DNA of 42,384 nt from SCUN01 sp964343975 (GTDB lineage Bacteria > Acidobacteriota > Vicinamibacteria > Vicinamibacterales > SCN-69-37). A program made the position numbers and the translations under genes. Under the pieces are notes generated by a model. That model did no database searches. It was not told the origin of the DNA and worked only from the letters and a program-made list of their open reading frames with translations. This document shows, piece after piece, positions 8,175 to 16,639 of this stretch (position 1 is the first letter of the stretch; each line of letters begins with the position of its first letter). The stretch is from assembly GCA_964343975.1 (NCBI GenBank), contig CAYFLU010000006.1, positions 1-42,384 on the forward strand. The letters run 5' to 3'.

Positions 8175-9632
8175 TCAGTCGTACGTGCCTTCCAGTTCCC
8201 AGTGGTTCGTCACGCGATTGCGGCTCACGCGCACGAGCCGCCCATCCGCCAATTGCAGATCCCACGCATCACGATCCCAGGCCGTGCCATCACGCCGCCA
8301 CCACTGCCCCGACGTGCGCAGCGGCCCGGCCTTGGCCACGACCTCCAGTCCCGACATGCGAATCGCCTTGGGATGGCGCAAGCGCCGGAGCGTCTGCCCC
8401 CGCGTCGTGTCAGACGCCGGAGGCTCCGGCGCGGCCACGCGCGTGCGCGCCGCAGTCTCACGCACCTGAAAGCGCTCCTGCGCGATCGCGCGTTCATCAT
8501 GCGTGTCGAGTACGCGCGGCGCGCCGACTCGCGTCTCGCCCATGAGCGCGCCCAGCCGGGCCACGAGCGTGGCCAGCGCTTCCGGGGTGGGCAACGTCCG
8601 CACGAAGAGCGCGCCTTGCGCGATCCGTCCGGGTGAGACCTCCACCTCCACTTCGACCGCATCCACGCCATGGCTCTCGATGACGCGTGCCGGTCCGTCC
8701 GGCTCACCCGCCGGCGCAGGCGCGATCGGATTCGCTTCGAGATCGAGCAGGATGAGCGTGCGCAGCACCCGCGGATCGCGCATGGGCGCCGGCAGATGCA
8801 ACGTGCGCTCGAACCCGGCTTTCGAGACGAGCGCCAGACGCGTCGTGATCGCCACCGCGCCGCGATCCGCCGCTTCCAGCTGTTTCGAGAGCGACTCGCA
8901 CAGTCGTGCCAGCACGAATGACAGCGGCTCAAGCCCTTCGATCGGCCACTCGAGCGCGAGCCGCTCGACAAAGCGCTTGGCCGGCTCGCCCGGCACGATC
9001 GGCTGCCGGTCTTGCCCACGTGCAACTTCGTGCATGCGCGTACCGAGCGTGCCAAATCGCGCACGCAGTTCCGCCACCGGCAGCCTCGCCACGTCGCCGA
9101 ACGTGCGCACGCCCCAGCGCGCGAGCACCGCCAGCACCTGCACCTGCGCCTGCGTGTAGCCCGTGTTGCTCGCGCGCATCGGCGACGGCGCCGCCCGGAA
9201 ATGCCGCCCCCGCGGCACGCGCATCGTCCGAACCTCTTCCGAGATCGCGACGAGATCGCGCACGGTCAACATCGCCTCGACCGGCAACGCGGCCAGCGCG
9301 GCCGCTTCCCGCCCGGCCTCCGCCACCATCACCGGCGCGCGTCCATGGCGCGCGAGCAGCCAGGCGGCGGTCGCGGTCGGCGCCACCGCCACACGCACGC
9401 GCACCTGCCGTTCCGCGGCCAATCGCTGCACTTCGTGGCCGATGTGCTCGGGCGTGCCCAGCACACGCGCCAATCCGGACGCGTCGAAGATCACGCCGTC
9501 CTCGGTGTAGCGCTCGACACGCGGCGAGCACAGCCGCGCCAGATCCTCGATGGCGGAGGCTGCCGGCGACGCCAGCGCGGACGCGCCGCCGGCGTGGTCG
9601 TGCGCGTGCAGATGCCAAATCGCGCCGGTCAT
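8175..9632 (-). CDS. imuB: ImuB-like Y-family polymerase homologue, N-terminally short
   Basis: A 485-residue ImuB-type protein, the non-catalytic Y-family subunit that links ImuA, DnaE2 and the sliding clamp during translesion synthesis. Recognisable parts are SPRVERYTEDGVIFDASGLA followed by VRVRVAVAPTATAAWLLARHG (Y-family palm and fingers remnants), RVLRTLILLDLEANPIAPAP, and the typical C-terminal ending WDLQLADGRLVRVSRNRVTNHWELEGTYD split over the last 35 residues. The start at 9630-9632 overlaps the imuA stop in an ATGA, so it is well supported; the longer open frame only runs through imuA. With this start the protein lacks the roughly 70 N-terminal residues that ImuB proteins normally have before the SPRV block. 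That region includes the first acidic site of active Y polymerases, consistent with an inactive scaffold. Confidence 0.88.
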   Translation of the reverse strand: MTGAIWHLHAHDHAGGASALASPAASAIEDLARLCSPRVERYTEDGVIFDASGLARVLGTPEHIGHEVQRLAAERQVRVRVAVAPTATAAWLLARHGRAPVMVAEAGREAAALAALPVEAMLTVRDLVAISEEVRTMRVPRGRHFRAAPSPMRASNTGYTQAQVQVLAVLARWGVRTFGDVARLPVAELRARFGTLGTRMHEVARGQDRQPIVPGEPAKRFVERLALEWPIEGLEPLSFVLARLCESLSKQLEAADRGAVAITTRLALVSKAGFERTLHLPAPMRDPRVLRTLILLDLEANPIAPAPAGEPDGPARVIESHGVDAVEVEVEVSPGRIAQGALFVRTLPTPEALATLVARLGALMGETRVGAPRVLDTHDERAIAQERFQVRETAARTRVAAPEPPASDTTRGQTLRRLRHPKAIRMSGLEVVAKAGPLRTSGQWWRRDGTAWDRDAWDLQLADGRLVRVSRNRVTNHWELEGTYD

Positions 9633-10360
9633 AGCGAGAGCGTGGCCGCCCCGATGTGGCGCGCCGAGGTCACCGTGACGTCGACGTCGAAGCCGTTGAA
9701 CTGCCGTTGCTGTGCGCTCGCGCCCGTCCAGCGCGCACGCGCCGCGAGCCGCACGGACCACCCGCGCGGACTGCGCGCGGTCGGCGTCTCGGCCAGGAGC
9801 AAACACACGGTGTCGCGCCCTTCATTCGCATGCGCCAGGCGCAGCCAGGACGAGGCCGGCACGCGCCGCACGGTCGGCACGGGCAGATCGGCCACGTCGA
9901 GCACCACAACGCCAAACCCACCGGCACGGACGATGAGGTCGGCCGCCCGAAGGGCGCGACGCAGGATGGCATCGGCCGAGGCTTCCGGCGTGCGCGTCCC
10001 CGCACGATCGCTCACGGTGGTCACGCTGGGCCCACGCACCCAGAGCAGCCGGCTCACATCCACGCCGGCCTCGGCTGCCATCGCGGGATCGAAGCGGTCC
10101 ACGCTGTCGACCAGGGCCGCGACTTCGCCCCGTCGGGTGGCCGCCGCCATCGTGGCCACCAGCACACTCGTGCGACCGGACGAGGCCGGGCCGGTTAGTT
10201 CCGACAGTTCCCCCCGACGCCAGCCGCCCCCCAACGCCTCATCGAGCGCGGTCAGCCCGGTGGCTGCCGACGCCGGCACCAGTTCGGGTTTCGCGAGTGT
10301 CCCGTCGAGCTTTCGGGCACGAAGCAGGCTTTCGATGTGCTGGACGGCTGCGGACACCAT
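9629..10360 (-). CDS. imuA: ImuA-like RecA-fold mutasome protein
   Basis: A 243-residue RecA-like protein at the head of the mutasome operon. The core begins TGLTALDEALGGGWRRGELSEL and is followed by a P-loop-like GPASSGRTS (residues 57-65), in which Arg63 takes the place of the Walker lysine. A hydrophobic Walker-B-like strand FGVVVLDVADLPV follows. The C-terminus contains the ImuA-like WSVRLAARARWTG block and a tail that in relatives contacts ImuB. Its neighbours settle the identification: it overlaps imuB by 4 bases and dnaE2 follows. A candidate promoter with a repeat-type operator lies directly upstream (10367-10413). Start choice ATG 10358-10360 has only a weak Shine-Dalgarno, GAAAG. 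Confidence 0.85.
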   Translation of the reverse strand: MVSAAVQHIESLLRARKLDGTLAKPELVPASAATGLTALDEALGGGWRRGELSELTGPASSGRTSVLVATMAAATRRGEVAALVDSVDRFDPAMAAEAGVDVSRLLWVRGPSVTTVSDRAGTRTPEASADAILRRALRAADLIVRAGGFGVVVLDVADLPVPTVRRVPASSWLRLAHANEGRDTVCLLLAETPTARSPRGWSVRLAARARWTGASAQQRQFNGFDVDVTVTSARHIGAATLSL

Positions 10361-10366
10361 GACGAC

Positions 10367-10413
10367 TTTCGCCTAATTTTCGCCATCATACGCCCCGAGG
10401 GAACCGGTCGCAA
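10367..10413 (-). promoter_or_regulatory. Candidate imuA-imuB-dnaE2 promoter and operator
   Basis: On the minus strand TTGCGA (10408-10413) and TATGAT (10385-10390) are separated by 17 bases, a plausible sigma-70-type promoter. Immediately after the -10 box come two direct copies of GGCGAAA, at 10378-10384 and 10367-10373, 11 bases apart. A repressor bound there would cover the transcription start, as expected for a damage-inducible operon. The repeat does not match the well-known CTGTATATATACAG or GTTC-N7-GTTC LexA boxes. Confidence 0.45.
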
Positions 10414-10417
10414 CAGG

Positions 10418-10423
10418 TAAAAT
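10418..10423 (+). promoter_or_regulatory. Candidate -10 box of the MFS gene
   Basis: TAAAAT lies nine bases before the GTG start at 10433, with no clear Shine-Dalgarno between. It is divergent from and interleaved with the imuA promoter. Confidence 0.35.
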
Positions 10424-10432
10424 GCCGATGTC

Positions 10433-11704
10433 GTGACCGACAACCCGACTGGCAATGCCGATGCCCGGGCCCCCTGGTGGCATCGGGTGGCCGTTGCCCT
10501 CACTCACCGGAATTTCCGTCTGCTGTGGTTTGCCGCGCTCGGCTCCACGATCGGCACGTGGATGCAGCAGTATGCGCAGGGCCTCCTCGTCTTCGACCTG
10601 ACGAAGTCCAGCTTCTACCTGGGCCTGGACGGCGCGCTGGCGCAGTTGCCGATCATCCTCTTCATGCTGATCGGTGGCGTGGTCGCCGATCGCTACGATC
10701 GCCGCAAGCTGCTCACCGGCTCCCAGTACACGCAGGCGTTCTCGGCCTTCACGCTGGCGCTGCTCGTCTACACCGGACACGTCCGGATCTGGCACGTGCT
10801 GCTGATGTCGTTTGTCACCGGCTGCGGCCAGGCCTTTGGCGGGCCGGCGTATCAGTCGATGATCCCCACGCTCATTCCGCGGGAACATCTGCCGAATGCC
10901 ATCGCGCTGAATTCGACGCAGTTCAACTTGTCGCGCGTGCTGGGACCGACGATCGGCACGGGCGTGCTGCTGAGTCTCGGCACCGCCGCCTGCTTCGGCA
11001 TCAACGGCGTGTCGTATTTCCTCGTGATCTTCGCGCTGGCCTCCTTGCACGTGCCGCCGCATCAACCCGCGCCGCCCGGCAAGCACAAGCCGATCATGGA
11101 GGATCTCGGCACGGGGCTCCGCTACGTGCGGGACCACCGCGTCACGCTCACGCTCACGATCCTCGTGGCGTTGTCGACCTTCCTGTCGATGCCGCTCTTC
11201 ACCCTGCTTCCGGCGTTCGCGAATGTCTTTGCGGATGGCCCGGGCACCGCGGCCACGCGTCTTGCCACGATGCAGGCCTGTCAGGGCCTGGGCGCGATCT
11301 TCGGCGCGCTCACGATCGGCGCCGCCGGCAAGTTCAAAGGCATGGGCCGCGCGCTGCTCGCCTTGCAGACCGCCCTCGGCCTGCTCGTGCTCGTGTTCTC
11401 GATCAACCACGTCTGGCTGCTCAACTGCGTGCTGATCTTCATCATCGGCATGCTGTCGATGTCGGTCTTCTCCATCAGCTTCTCGATCGTGCAGCTCTCG
11501 ATCCCGGATGATCTGCGCGGCCGCGTCATCAGCGTGTACATGGTGGCGCTGCGTGGCGGCGGCCCGCTCGGCGGTTTGGTGACGGGCGCGGTCGCCGACC
11601 TCATCACGGCCCCGCACGCGCTCGCGCTGAATGGCGCGGTCTTGAGCGTGATCGCCGTCGGCGTGCTCATCACCGGCCGGGGCCGGGCCCTCCGGGAACT
11701 CTAA
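10433..11704 (+). CDS. MFS exporter, EntS/MFS_3-like
   Basis: A 423-residue inner-membrane transporter of the major facilitator superfamily with about 12 hydrophobic segments. The N-terminal phrase FRLLWFAALGSTIGTWMQQYAQGLLVFDLT and the loop GGVVADRYDRRKLL (the usual motif between helices 2 and 3) place it near the EntS/MFS_3 group. The second half repeats the pattern around GLGAIFGALTIG. The group exports siderophores, macrolides or other small molecules; the substrate here is unknown. The GTG start at 10433 puts MTDNPTGN before the first helix. It is divergent from the mutasome operon by 72 bases and precedes the response regulator by only 2 bases, so it may be co-transcribed with the Pho-like genes. 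Confidence 0.88.
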   Translation: MTDNPTGNADARAPWWHRVAVALTHRNFRLLWFAALGSTIGTWMQQYAQGLLVFDLTKSSFYLGLDGALAQLPIILFMLIGGVVADRYDRRKLLTGSQYTQAFSAFTLALLVYTGHVRIWHVLLMSFVTGCGQAFGGPAYQSMIPTLIPREHLPNAIALNSTQFNLSRVLGPTIGTGVLLSLGTAACFGINGVSYFLVIFALASLHVPPHQPAPPGKHKPIMEDLGTGLRYVRDHRVTLTLTILVALSTFLSMPLFTLLPAFANVFADGPGTAATRLATMQACQGLGAIFGALTIGAAGKFKGMGRALLALQTALGLLVLVFSINHVWLLNCVLIFIIGMLSMSVFSISFSIVQLSIPDDLRGRVISVYMVALRGGGPLGGLVTGAVADLITAPHALALNGAVLSVIAVGVLITGRGRALREL

Positions 11705-11706
11705 GC

Positions 11707-12423
11707 ATGGCGCGCATCCTCGTTGTCGAAGACCACGCCGACATCGCGGAGCTGATCACGCATTACCTGCGCAACGCCGGCCACACGCCCGATGTCGTGC
11801 CGAACGGCTCGCTCGTCGTGCCGCGCCTCATCGAACACCCCGCCGCGCTGGTCCTCCTCGATCTGATGTTGCCCGGCATGGACGGCCTGCTTGTGTGTCA
11901 GGCCATCCGGCAAGAGCCGCGCACGGCCGCCACGCCCATCGTGATGCTGACAGCCCGCGGTGAAGAGACCGATCGCGTGCGCGGTCTCGAACTCGGCGCC
12001 GACGACTACGTGACCAAGCCATTCAGCCCGAAGGAACTGGTCGCGCGCGTGAATGCGCATCTGCGCCGCACGGAGCGCACCGTCGTGGCCACCGCCACCG
12101 AGCCGCCGCCACCGGCCACCGACACCCGTCCGATCACCTACGGCCCGATCATGATCGACGTGGAACGCCATCGCATCCGCCATGGCGACGCCGACGTCCG
12201 CCTCACCGCGAAAGAATTCCTCCTGCTCCGATATCTCATCGACCATCGCGGGCGCGTGCTCTCGCGCGACCTGCTGCTGACCGATGTCTGGGGCTACAAC
12301 TACACGGGCGGCACACGCACCGTGGACGTGCACGTGCGCCGGCTCCGCGAAAAGCTGCCGATCCTGACGACGGCTCTGACGACCGTGAAGCAGTTCGGCT
12401 ACAAACTCGAAGACACGCCGTGA
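11707..12423 (+). CDS. PhoB/OmpR-family response regulator
   Basis: A 238-residue DNA-binding response regulator. The receiver domain (about residues 3-120) has the acidic pair in VVEDHAD, the phosphate-accepting Asp52 in LLDLMLPGMDG, the switch Thr in MLTARGEE and the conserved Lys in DDYVTKPFSPKEL. A Pro-rich linker leads to a C-terminal winged helix ending TVDVHVRRLREKL and TTVKQFGYKLE, typical of PhoB/OmpR proteins. It overlaps the sensor kinase gene by four bases (GTGA), so the two form one signalling pair. The phosphate link is inferred from the PhoR-like kinase and from the Pit/DUF47 genes 3 kb away; other signals are possible. Confidence 0.92.
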   Translation: MARILVVEDHADIAELITHYLRNAGHTPDVVPNGSLVVPRLIEHPAALVLLDLMLPGMDGLLVCQAIRQEPRTAATPIVMLTARGEETDRVRGLELGADDYVTKPFSPKELVARVNAHLRRTERTVVATATEPPPPATDTRPITYGPIMIDVERHRIRHGDADVRLTAKEFLLLRYLIDHRGRVLSRDLLLTDVWGYNYTGGTRTVDVHVRRLREKLPILTTALTTVKQFGYKLEDTP

Positions 12424-14183
12424 CCTTCCGGGCACGCATTTTCCTCGCGGCATTCGTCACCACGGCCCTGTCGCTCGCCGTGTCGACGATCCTCGTCTCC
12501 GGCCAAGCCCGCCAGCGTCTGCGCACCGACATCGAACGCACGCTGCTGCAGAATGCGCGCCTCGCCGCGGAGTTGCTCGCCAACCGCGCGTCGATCACGG
12601 ATCCGGAAGGTGAAGCCCAGCAGATCGGCCGGCGCATCGATGCCCGCGTGACGTTCATCGATGCGGCCGGCCATGTCATGGGCGACTCCGCCGTCGCGCC
12701 GGACCGGTTGCCGGACATCGAGAACCACAACTCCCGGCCGGAAGTACAGGCCGCGCGCACCTACGGCGAAGGCGCCGCCACCCGCGCGTCGAGCACCACC
12801 GGCATCGAGACCACCTATGCCGCCGCGCCCGTGCGCAACAGCGTCGTCTCGATTGTCCGCGTGGCGCTGCCGCTCACGGTGGTCGATGAGCGCGTTCGCG
12901 AGATCCAGCGACTCGCCCTCGCGGGCCTCGCCGCGGCACTCGTCATCGCGGCCGCACTCGCGTGGGCCATCTCCGGCCTGCTGAGCGGACGGCTTCGCCG
13001 CATCGCAGACACGGCATCCCGTTACGCGCGCGGCGATTTTTCACGCCCCACGTTCGAATACGGCCGCGACGAAATCGGCACGGTGGCCCGCGTGCTCGAC
13101 ACCTCGGTGCGTGAACTCGGCAAACGCCTCGAAGAGATGACGATCGAGCGCGCGAAGCTCTCGGGCATCCTGACGGGGATGTTCGAAGGCGTGCTGCTCG
13201 TGGATGCCGATCGGCGTCTCGTGCTCACCAACGACGCGGCGCGCCGGATGCTCCATCTGCCCGATGACGCCGTCGGCCGCACCTACAAAGACGTCATGGT
13301 CGATCCGGACGTGATGAGCATGCTGTCGACGGCGCTGGCCGGACAGGCGCCGCCGCCGCGCGAAGTCCGCCTCGAGCACTCTCCCAACGGCGCCTTCATC
13401 GCCAACGTCGTCCGCATGGATCAGGCGCCGAGCGGCGGCGCCGTGCTCGTGCTGCACGACATCACGGAGCTCCGCAAGCTCGACCGGATCCGTCGCGACT
13501 TCGTCGCCAACGTCTCCCACGAACTGCGCACGCCGCTCACCGCCGTGCGCGGCTACGTCGAGGCGCTCCTCGACGCGCCGCCGGCCGACGATGCGGATCG
13601 CCGACGCTTTCTCGAGATCATCGGCCGCCACACGCTGCGCATGGAGCGCCTGGTGCGCGACCTGCTCCGGCTGGCGCGGCTCGATGCCGGCCAGGAAGTG
13701 CTCGAGCGCACGGCCGTGCCGATCGCAACGGTCTTGAGCGAAGTAGAAACGGAAATGGCGGATGCGTTGGCCCGCAAGCGTCAGCAGCTCGTGCGACAGA
13801 TTGCGCCGGATGCCGGCGTGGTCAGCGCGGACCCGGCCAAGCTGCACGACGTGCTGCGTAATCTGATCGAGAATGCGATCAACTACGGACCGGAGGAATC
13901 AACGATCGACGTCTCGACGACGGCGGCCGGCCCCCACGTGGTGATCGCGGTCGCCGATCGAGGCCCCGGCATTCCGACCTCAGATCTGCCGCGCGTCTTC
14001 GAACGGTTCTATCGCGTCGATCGCTCACGCACACGGGATCCGGGCGGCACCGGACTGGGCCTGTCGATCGTGAAGCATCTCGTCGAGTTACACGGAGGAT
14101 CGGTGGTCGCGGCACGCCGTGACGGCGGCGGCACCATCGTCTCCGTCACCGTTCCGCACAGCGAGCCCAAGGAGCGCCCGTAG
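12420..14183 (+). CDS. PhoR-like membrane sensor histidine kinase
   Basis: A 587-residue sensor kinase. It has an N-terminal membrane helix (IFLAAFVTTALSLAVSTILV), a periplasmic domain to about residue 160, and a second helix (LALAGLAAALVIAAALAWAI) followed by a HAMP segment with RYARGDFSRPTFEYGRDEIG. A PAS domain (GMFEGVLLVDADRRLVLTND) precedes the kinase core. The phosphorylated residue is His367 in NVSHELRTPLT. The ATPase domain shows NLIENAINYGPE (N box), ADRGPGIP (G1) and GGTGLGLSIVKHLVELHGG (G2). The order two helices, HAMP, PAS, HisKA, HATPase matches PhoR. The GTG start overlaps the regulator stop codon, so translation is coupled. Confidence 0.92.
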   Translation: MTFRARIFLAAFVTTALSLAVSTILVSGQARQRLRTDIERTLLQNARLAAELLANRASITDPEGEAQQIGRRIDARVTFIDAAGHVMGDSAVAPDRLPDIENHNSRPEVQAARTYGEGAATRASSTTGIETTYAAAPVRNSVVSIVRVALPLTVVDERVREIQRLALAGLAAALVIAAALAWAISGLLSGRLRRIADTASRYARGDFSRPTFEYGRDEIGTVARVLDTSVRELGKRLEEMTIERAKLSGILTGMFEGVLLVDADRRLVLTNDAARRMLHLPDDAVGRTYKDVMVDPDVMSMLSTALAGQAPPPREVRLEHSPNGAFIANVVRMDQAPSGGAVLVLHDITELRKLDRIRRDFVANVSHELRTPLTAVRGYVEALLDAPPADDADRRRFLEIIGRHTLRMERLVRDLLRLARLDAGQEVLERTAVPIATVLSEVETEMADALARKRQQLVRQIAPDAGVVSADPAKLHDVLRNLIENAINYGPEESTIDVSTTAAGPHVVIAVADRGPGIPTSDLPRVFERFYRVDRSRTRDPGGTGLGLSIVKHLVELHGGSVVAARRDGGGTIVSVTVPHSEPKERP

Positions 14184-15643
14184 TGTTGTCATGGTTGCCG
14201 TCGATCACGTATGAGCAGGTCTGTCAGGCCATGGGCCTGCTGTTCCTGCTCGACCTGCTCTTCTATCTGCCGATCTTCCGCGTCGGCTTCTCCCGGCGCG
14301 AGGCCGAGAACTTCCGGACAGACGACCTCGGCTTCCGACTGGTCCTGCTGGGCGTGTGGCTCATGGCGCTGGCACTCTGGTTCGCCCCACTGCCCGGCGC
14401 GCGTCTCGCCGGTGCGTTCGCACTGACGCTGATCTTCCGCCAGTACTTCATCGCACAGCGTTGGAGCAGCGTACGGCGCGGCTTCGGCGCGCCGGGCTTC
14501 ATGAGCCACTGGGCGGCGCGCGTGGTGTTGCTGATCGAGCTCGTGCGCGCGATCGACGCCGGCTCCACGCTGTCGCTGCTCTTCGCCACGATCCGCTGGG
14601 ACTTCGGCTGGATCATGATCTGCGCCGGCACATACAAACTCCTCGTCGGCTACCTCCGGAACAACGGCATGGAATACGGCCGCGTGAATCCGATCTGGGG
14701 CTACCACTGGTGGCTCTTCCGGCACGTCTCGCCCCACGGCCTCATCCCGGTCGTCGAGAACTATCTCGCCTGTCTCGTTGAAATCGCCGCCGGCGTGCTG
14801 ATGGTGGTGCCGTCGGTGGACGCGCAGGTCCTCGGCGCCGTCGGCATCACGTTGAGTTTTGCCTACGTCGGGCTGTCGATTCGTCTGGGGCGCCTGGCGT
14901 TTCTGATGGCGGTGCTGCCCTTCTTCCTGTGGCCGAGCGTGCAGGCCTCGGCCAACGCGGGCCCCGTGTGGGCGTTGGGCGCCGCCGTGCCGGCCGCCGT
15001 ACCGACGGCGATCCGCGCGTGTCTGTGGATCTACATCGTGCTCTTGCCGGTCGTGAAGGTCACGCAGTACGTGAACCTCTTCCTCAACCGCACGCTCCCG
15101 CAGCCGCTCCAGCGGTGGATCACGCGCTACGCGAACTGGGTGCCGATCATCATGTGGCGGGTGTTCACGGCGGACGTCACGAATTTCTACGTGCGCATTC
15201 TCGGCTGTGACGAGCGGGGCGACACGATCGAGCCCATCGTGACGGAAGCTTCGTACGGCATCGGCGACTGGCGCCGGTGGCGATTCAAGTTGCGCCTGCT
15301 CCACGTGGGCGAATCGATCGCACTCGTCAGCGTGTTCACGACGCGGAAGTATTTCCCGTCGAACGTCGAACTGTTCAACGACAAACTGCGCCGCTACGCC
15401 TCGTCACTCTTGCTCGATTGGGGCCGGACCTACCCGCTCCTGCGCTTCGAGTACGTCAAGGTCCACAAGGCCGGCGATCACTTCGAGTATCTGCGTCTTG
15501 GCGACTACGTCCTCGATACCCGCACCGGTGACGTGCGCGAGGAACGGCTCGCCCCGGGGTTTTCGTTCACGGCCACCGCCGACTACAGCCCGATCCGCGA
15601 GGGCGCGGCGCCAGGGTCGATGGAACCGAAAACGGCTAGATGA
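14183..15643 (+). CDS. Multi-pass membrane protein with HTTM/LMF-like features, function unknown
   Basis: A 486-residue integral membrane protein with perhaps 8-10 hydrophobic helices in its first 330 residues and a soluble C-terminal domain of about 150 residues. The segment YKLLVGYLRNNGMEYGRVNP, followed by IWGYHWW, resembles proteins of the HTTM/vitamin K-dependent carboxylase-like and lipase-maturation-factor group. I do not recognise a catalytic motif, so no function is assigned. Its GTG start shares one base with the kinase stop (TAGTG), so it is translationally coupled to the PhoB/PhoR-like pair and probably belongs to the same response. Its end overlaps the pit gene on the other strand by 8 bases. 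Confidence 0.7.
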   Translation: MLSWLPSITYEQVCQAMGLLFLLDLLFYLPIFRVGFSRREAENFRTDDLGFRLVLLGVWLMALALWFAPLPGARLAGAFALTLIFRQYFIAQRWSSVRRGFGAPGFMSHWAARVVLLIELVRAIDAGSTLSLLFATIRWDFGWIMICAGTYKLLVGYLRNNGMEYGRVNPIWGYHWWLFRHVSPHGLIPVVENYLACLVEIAAGVLMVVPSVDAQVLGAVGITLSFAYVGLSIRLGRLAFLMAVLPFFLWPSVQASANAGPVWALGAAVPAAVPTAIRACLWIYIVLLPVVKVTQYVNLFLNRTLPQPLQRWITRYANWVPIIMWRVFTADVTNFYVRILGCDERGDTIEPIVTEASYGIGDWRRWRFKLRLLHVGESIALVSVFTTRKYFPSNVELFNDKLRRYASSLLLDWGRTYPLLRFEYVKVHKAGDHFEYLRLGDYVLDTRTGDVREERLAPGFSFTATADYSPIREGAAPGSMEPKTAR

Positions 15644-16637
15644 AGATACGGACGACGTAGTAGCTGATCGCGCCAATCGACGCGGCCGCCGGAATCGTCA
15701 GGACCCACGCCCACACGATCTGGCTCGCGATGCCCCAGCGCACGGCCGACACGCGCCGGGCGGAACCGACACCGACGATCGCACCGGTGATCGTGTGCGT
15801 GGTGCTGATGCCGACGCCCATCCACGTGGCGATGCCGATCGCGGCCGCCGCGCCCGTCTCTGCGGCAAAGCCGCCTTCCGGGCGCAGACGCGTGATCTTC
15901 GAGCCCATCGTCTTGATGATGCGCCAGCCGCCGCTGAGCGTGCCGAGGCCGATGGCCGTGTAGGACGCGATCTCGACCCAGCGCGGCACTTCGAACGTCG
16001 TGATGTAGCCGGCGGTCACGAGTGCGCCGGTGATGATGCCCATCGTTTTCTGGGCGTCGTTCGCGCCGTGCATGAGGCTGTAGGCCGCCGCCGACGTGAG
16101 CTGTAACCGCCGGAACCATCGATCCACGCGTGCGGGGGCCGAGTCTCGACAGGTCCAGAAGATCGTCGTCATCACGATCAGGCCAACGGCCAGACCGATC
16201 ATCGGCGCCACGACGATGAAGATCAGCGTCTTCGTCCAGCCCGACGCGATGATGGCCTTGAGCCCCGCCTTGGCGACCGCGGCGCCGGCGTAGCCGCCGA
16301 AAAGCGCATGGGACGAGCTGGTCGGCAATCCGAGATACCAGGTGATCAGGTTCCACACGATCGCGCCGAGCAAGCCGGCGAGAATCACGTTGGAGGTCAC
16401 GACGTTCAAGTCGACCATCCCCTTGCCGACGGTCTTCGCCACGCTCGTCCCGAAAATCAGCACGGCCGCGAAGTTGAAGAACGCCGCCCACAGGACGGCC
16501 TGTCCCGGCGAGAGCACGCGCGTGGTGACCACGGTGGCGACGGAGTTCGCCGCGTCGTGGAAGCCGTTGATGTAGTCGAAGATGAGCGCAACGACGATGA
16601 TGATGACCATCGTCACGAACGCGGCATTGATCACCAT
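15636..16637 (-). CDS. Inorganic phosphate transporter, Pit family
   Basis: A 333-residue low-affinity phosphate permease of the inner membrane (PiT family). Two inverted-repeat signature motifs are visible: DYINGFHDAANSVATVVTTR near the N-terminus and SLMHGANDAQKTMGIITGA in the second half. The motif LPTSSSHALFGGYAGAAV and its counterpart VGISTTHTITGAIVGVGS are also typical. About ten membrane helices are evident. The ATG at 16635-16637 was chosen because it follows the upstream stop by two bases (TAG-TC-ATG) and gives the normal N-terminus; the longer open frame is a shadow of the DUF47 gene. Together with the DUF47 gene it forms the common Pit plus PhoU-like pair. Confidence 0.95.
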   Translation of the reverse strand: MVINAAFVTMVIIIVVALIFDYINGFHDAANSVATVVTTRVLSPGQAVLWAAFFNFAAVLIFGTSVAKTVGKGMVDLNVVTSNVILAGLLGAIVWNLITWYLGLPTSSSHALFGGYAGAAVAKAGLKAIIASGWTKTLIFIVVAPMIGLAVGLIVMTTIFWTCRDSAPARVDRWFRRLQLTSAAAYSLMHGANDAQKTMGIITGALVTAGYITTFEVPRWVEIASYTAIGLGTLSGGWRIIKTMGSKITRLRPEGGFAAETGAAAAIGIATWMGVGISTTHTITGAIVGVGSARRVSAVRWGIASQIVWAWVLTIPAAASIGAISYYVVRIFI

Positions 16638-16639
16638 GA

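Noticed and set aside
10395..10410. GGTTCCCTC on the imuA strand as half of a GTTC-N7-GTTC LexA box
   Set aside because: No second GTTC occurs at the required spacing.
10373..11617. A 414-codon open frame antisense to the MFS gene
   Set aside because: The translation is highly charged and Gln/His-rich, as expected from reading hydrophobic codons backwards.
13041..13847. A 268-codon open frame antisense to the PhoR-like kinase
   Set aside because: No recognisable domain and no start signal; it is a mirror of HAMP, PAS and HisKA coding sequence.
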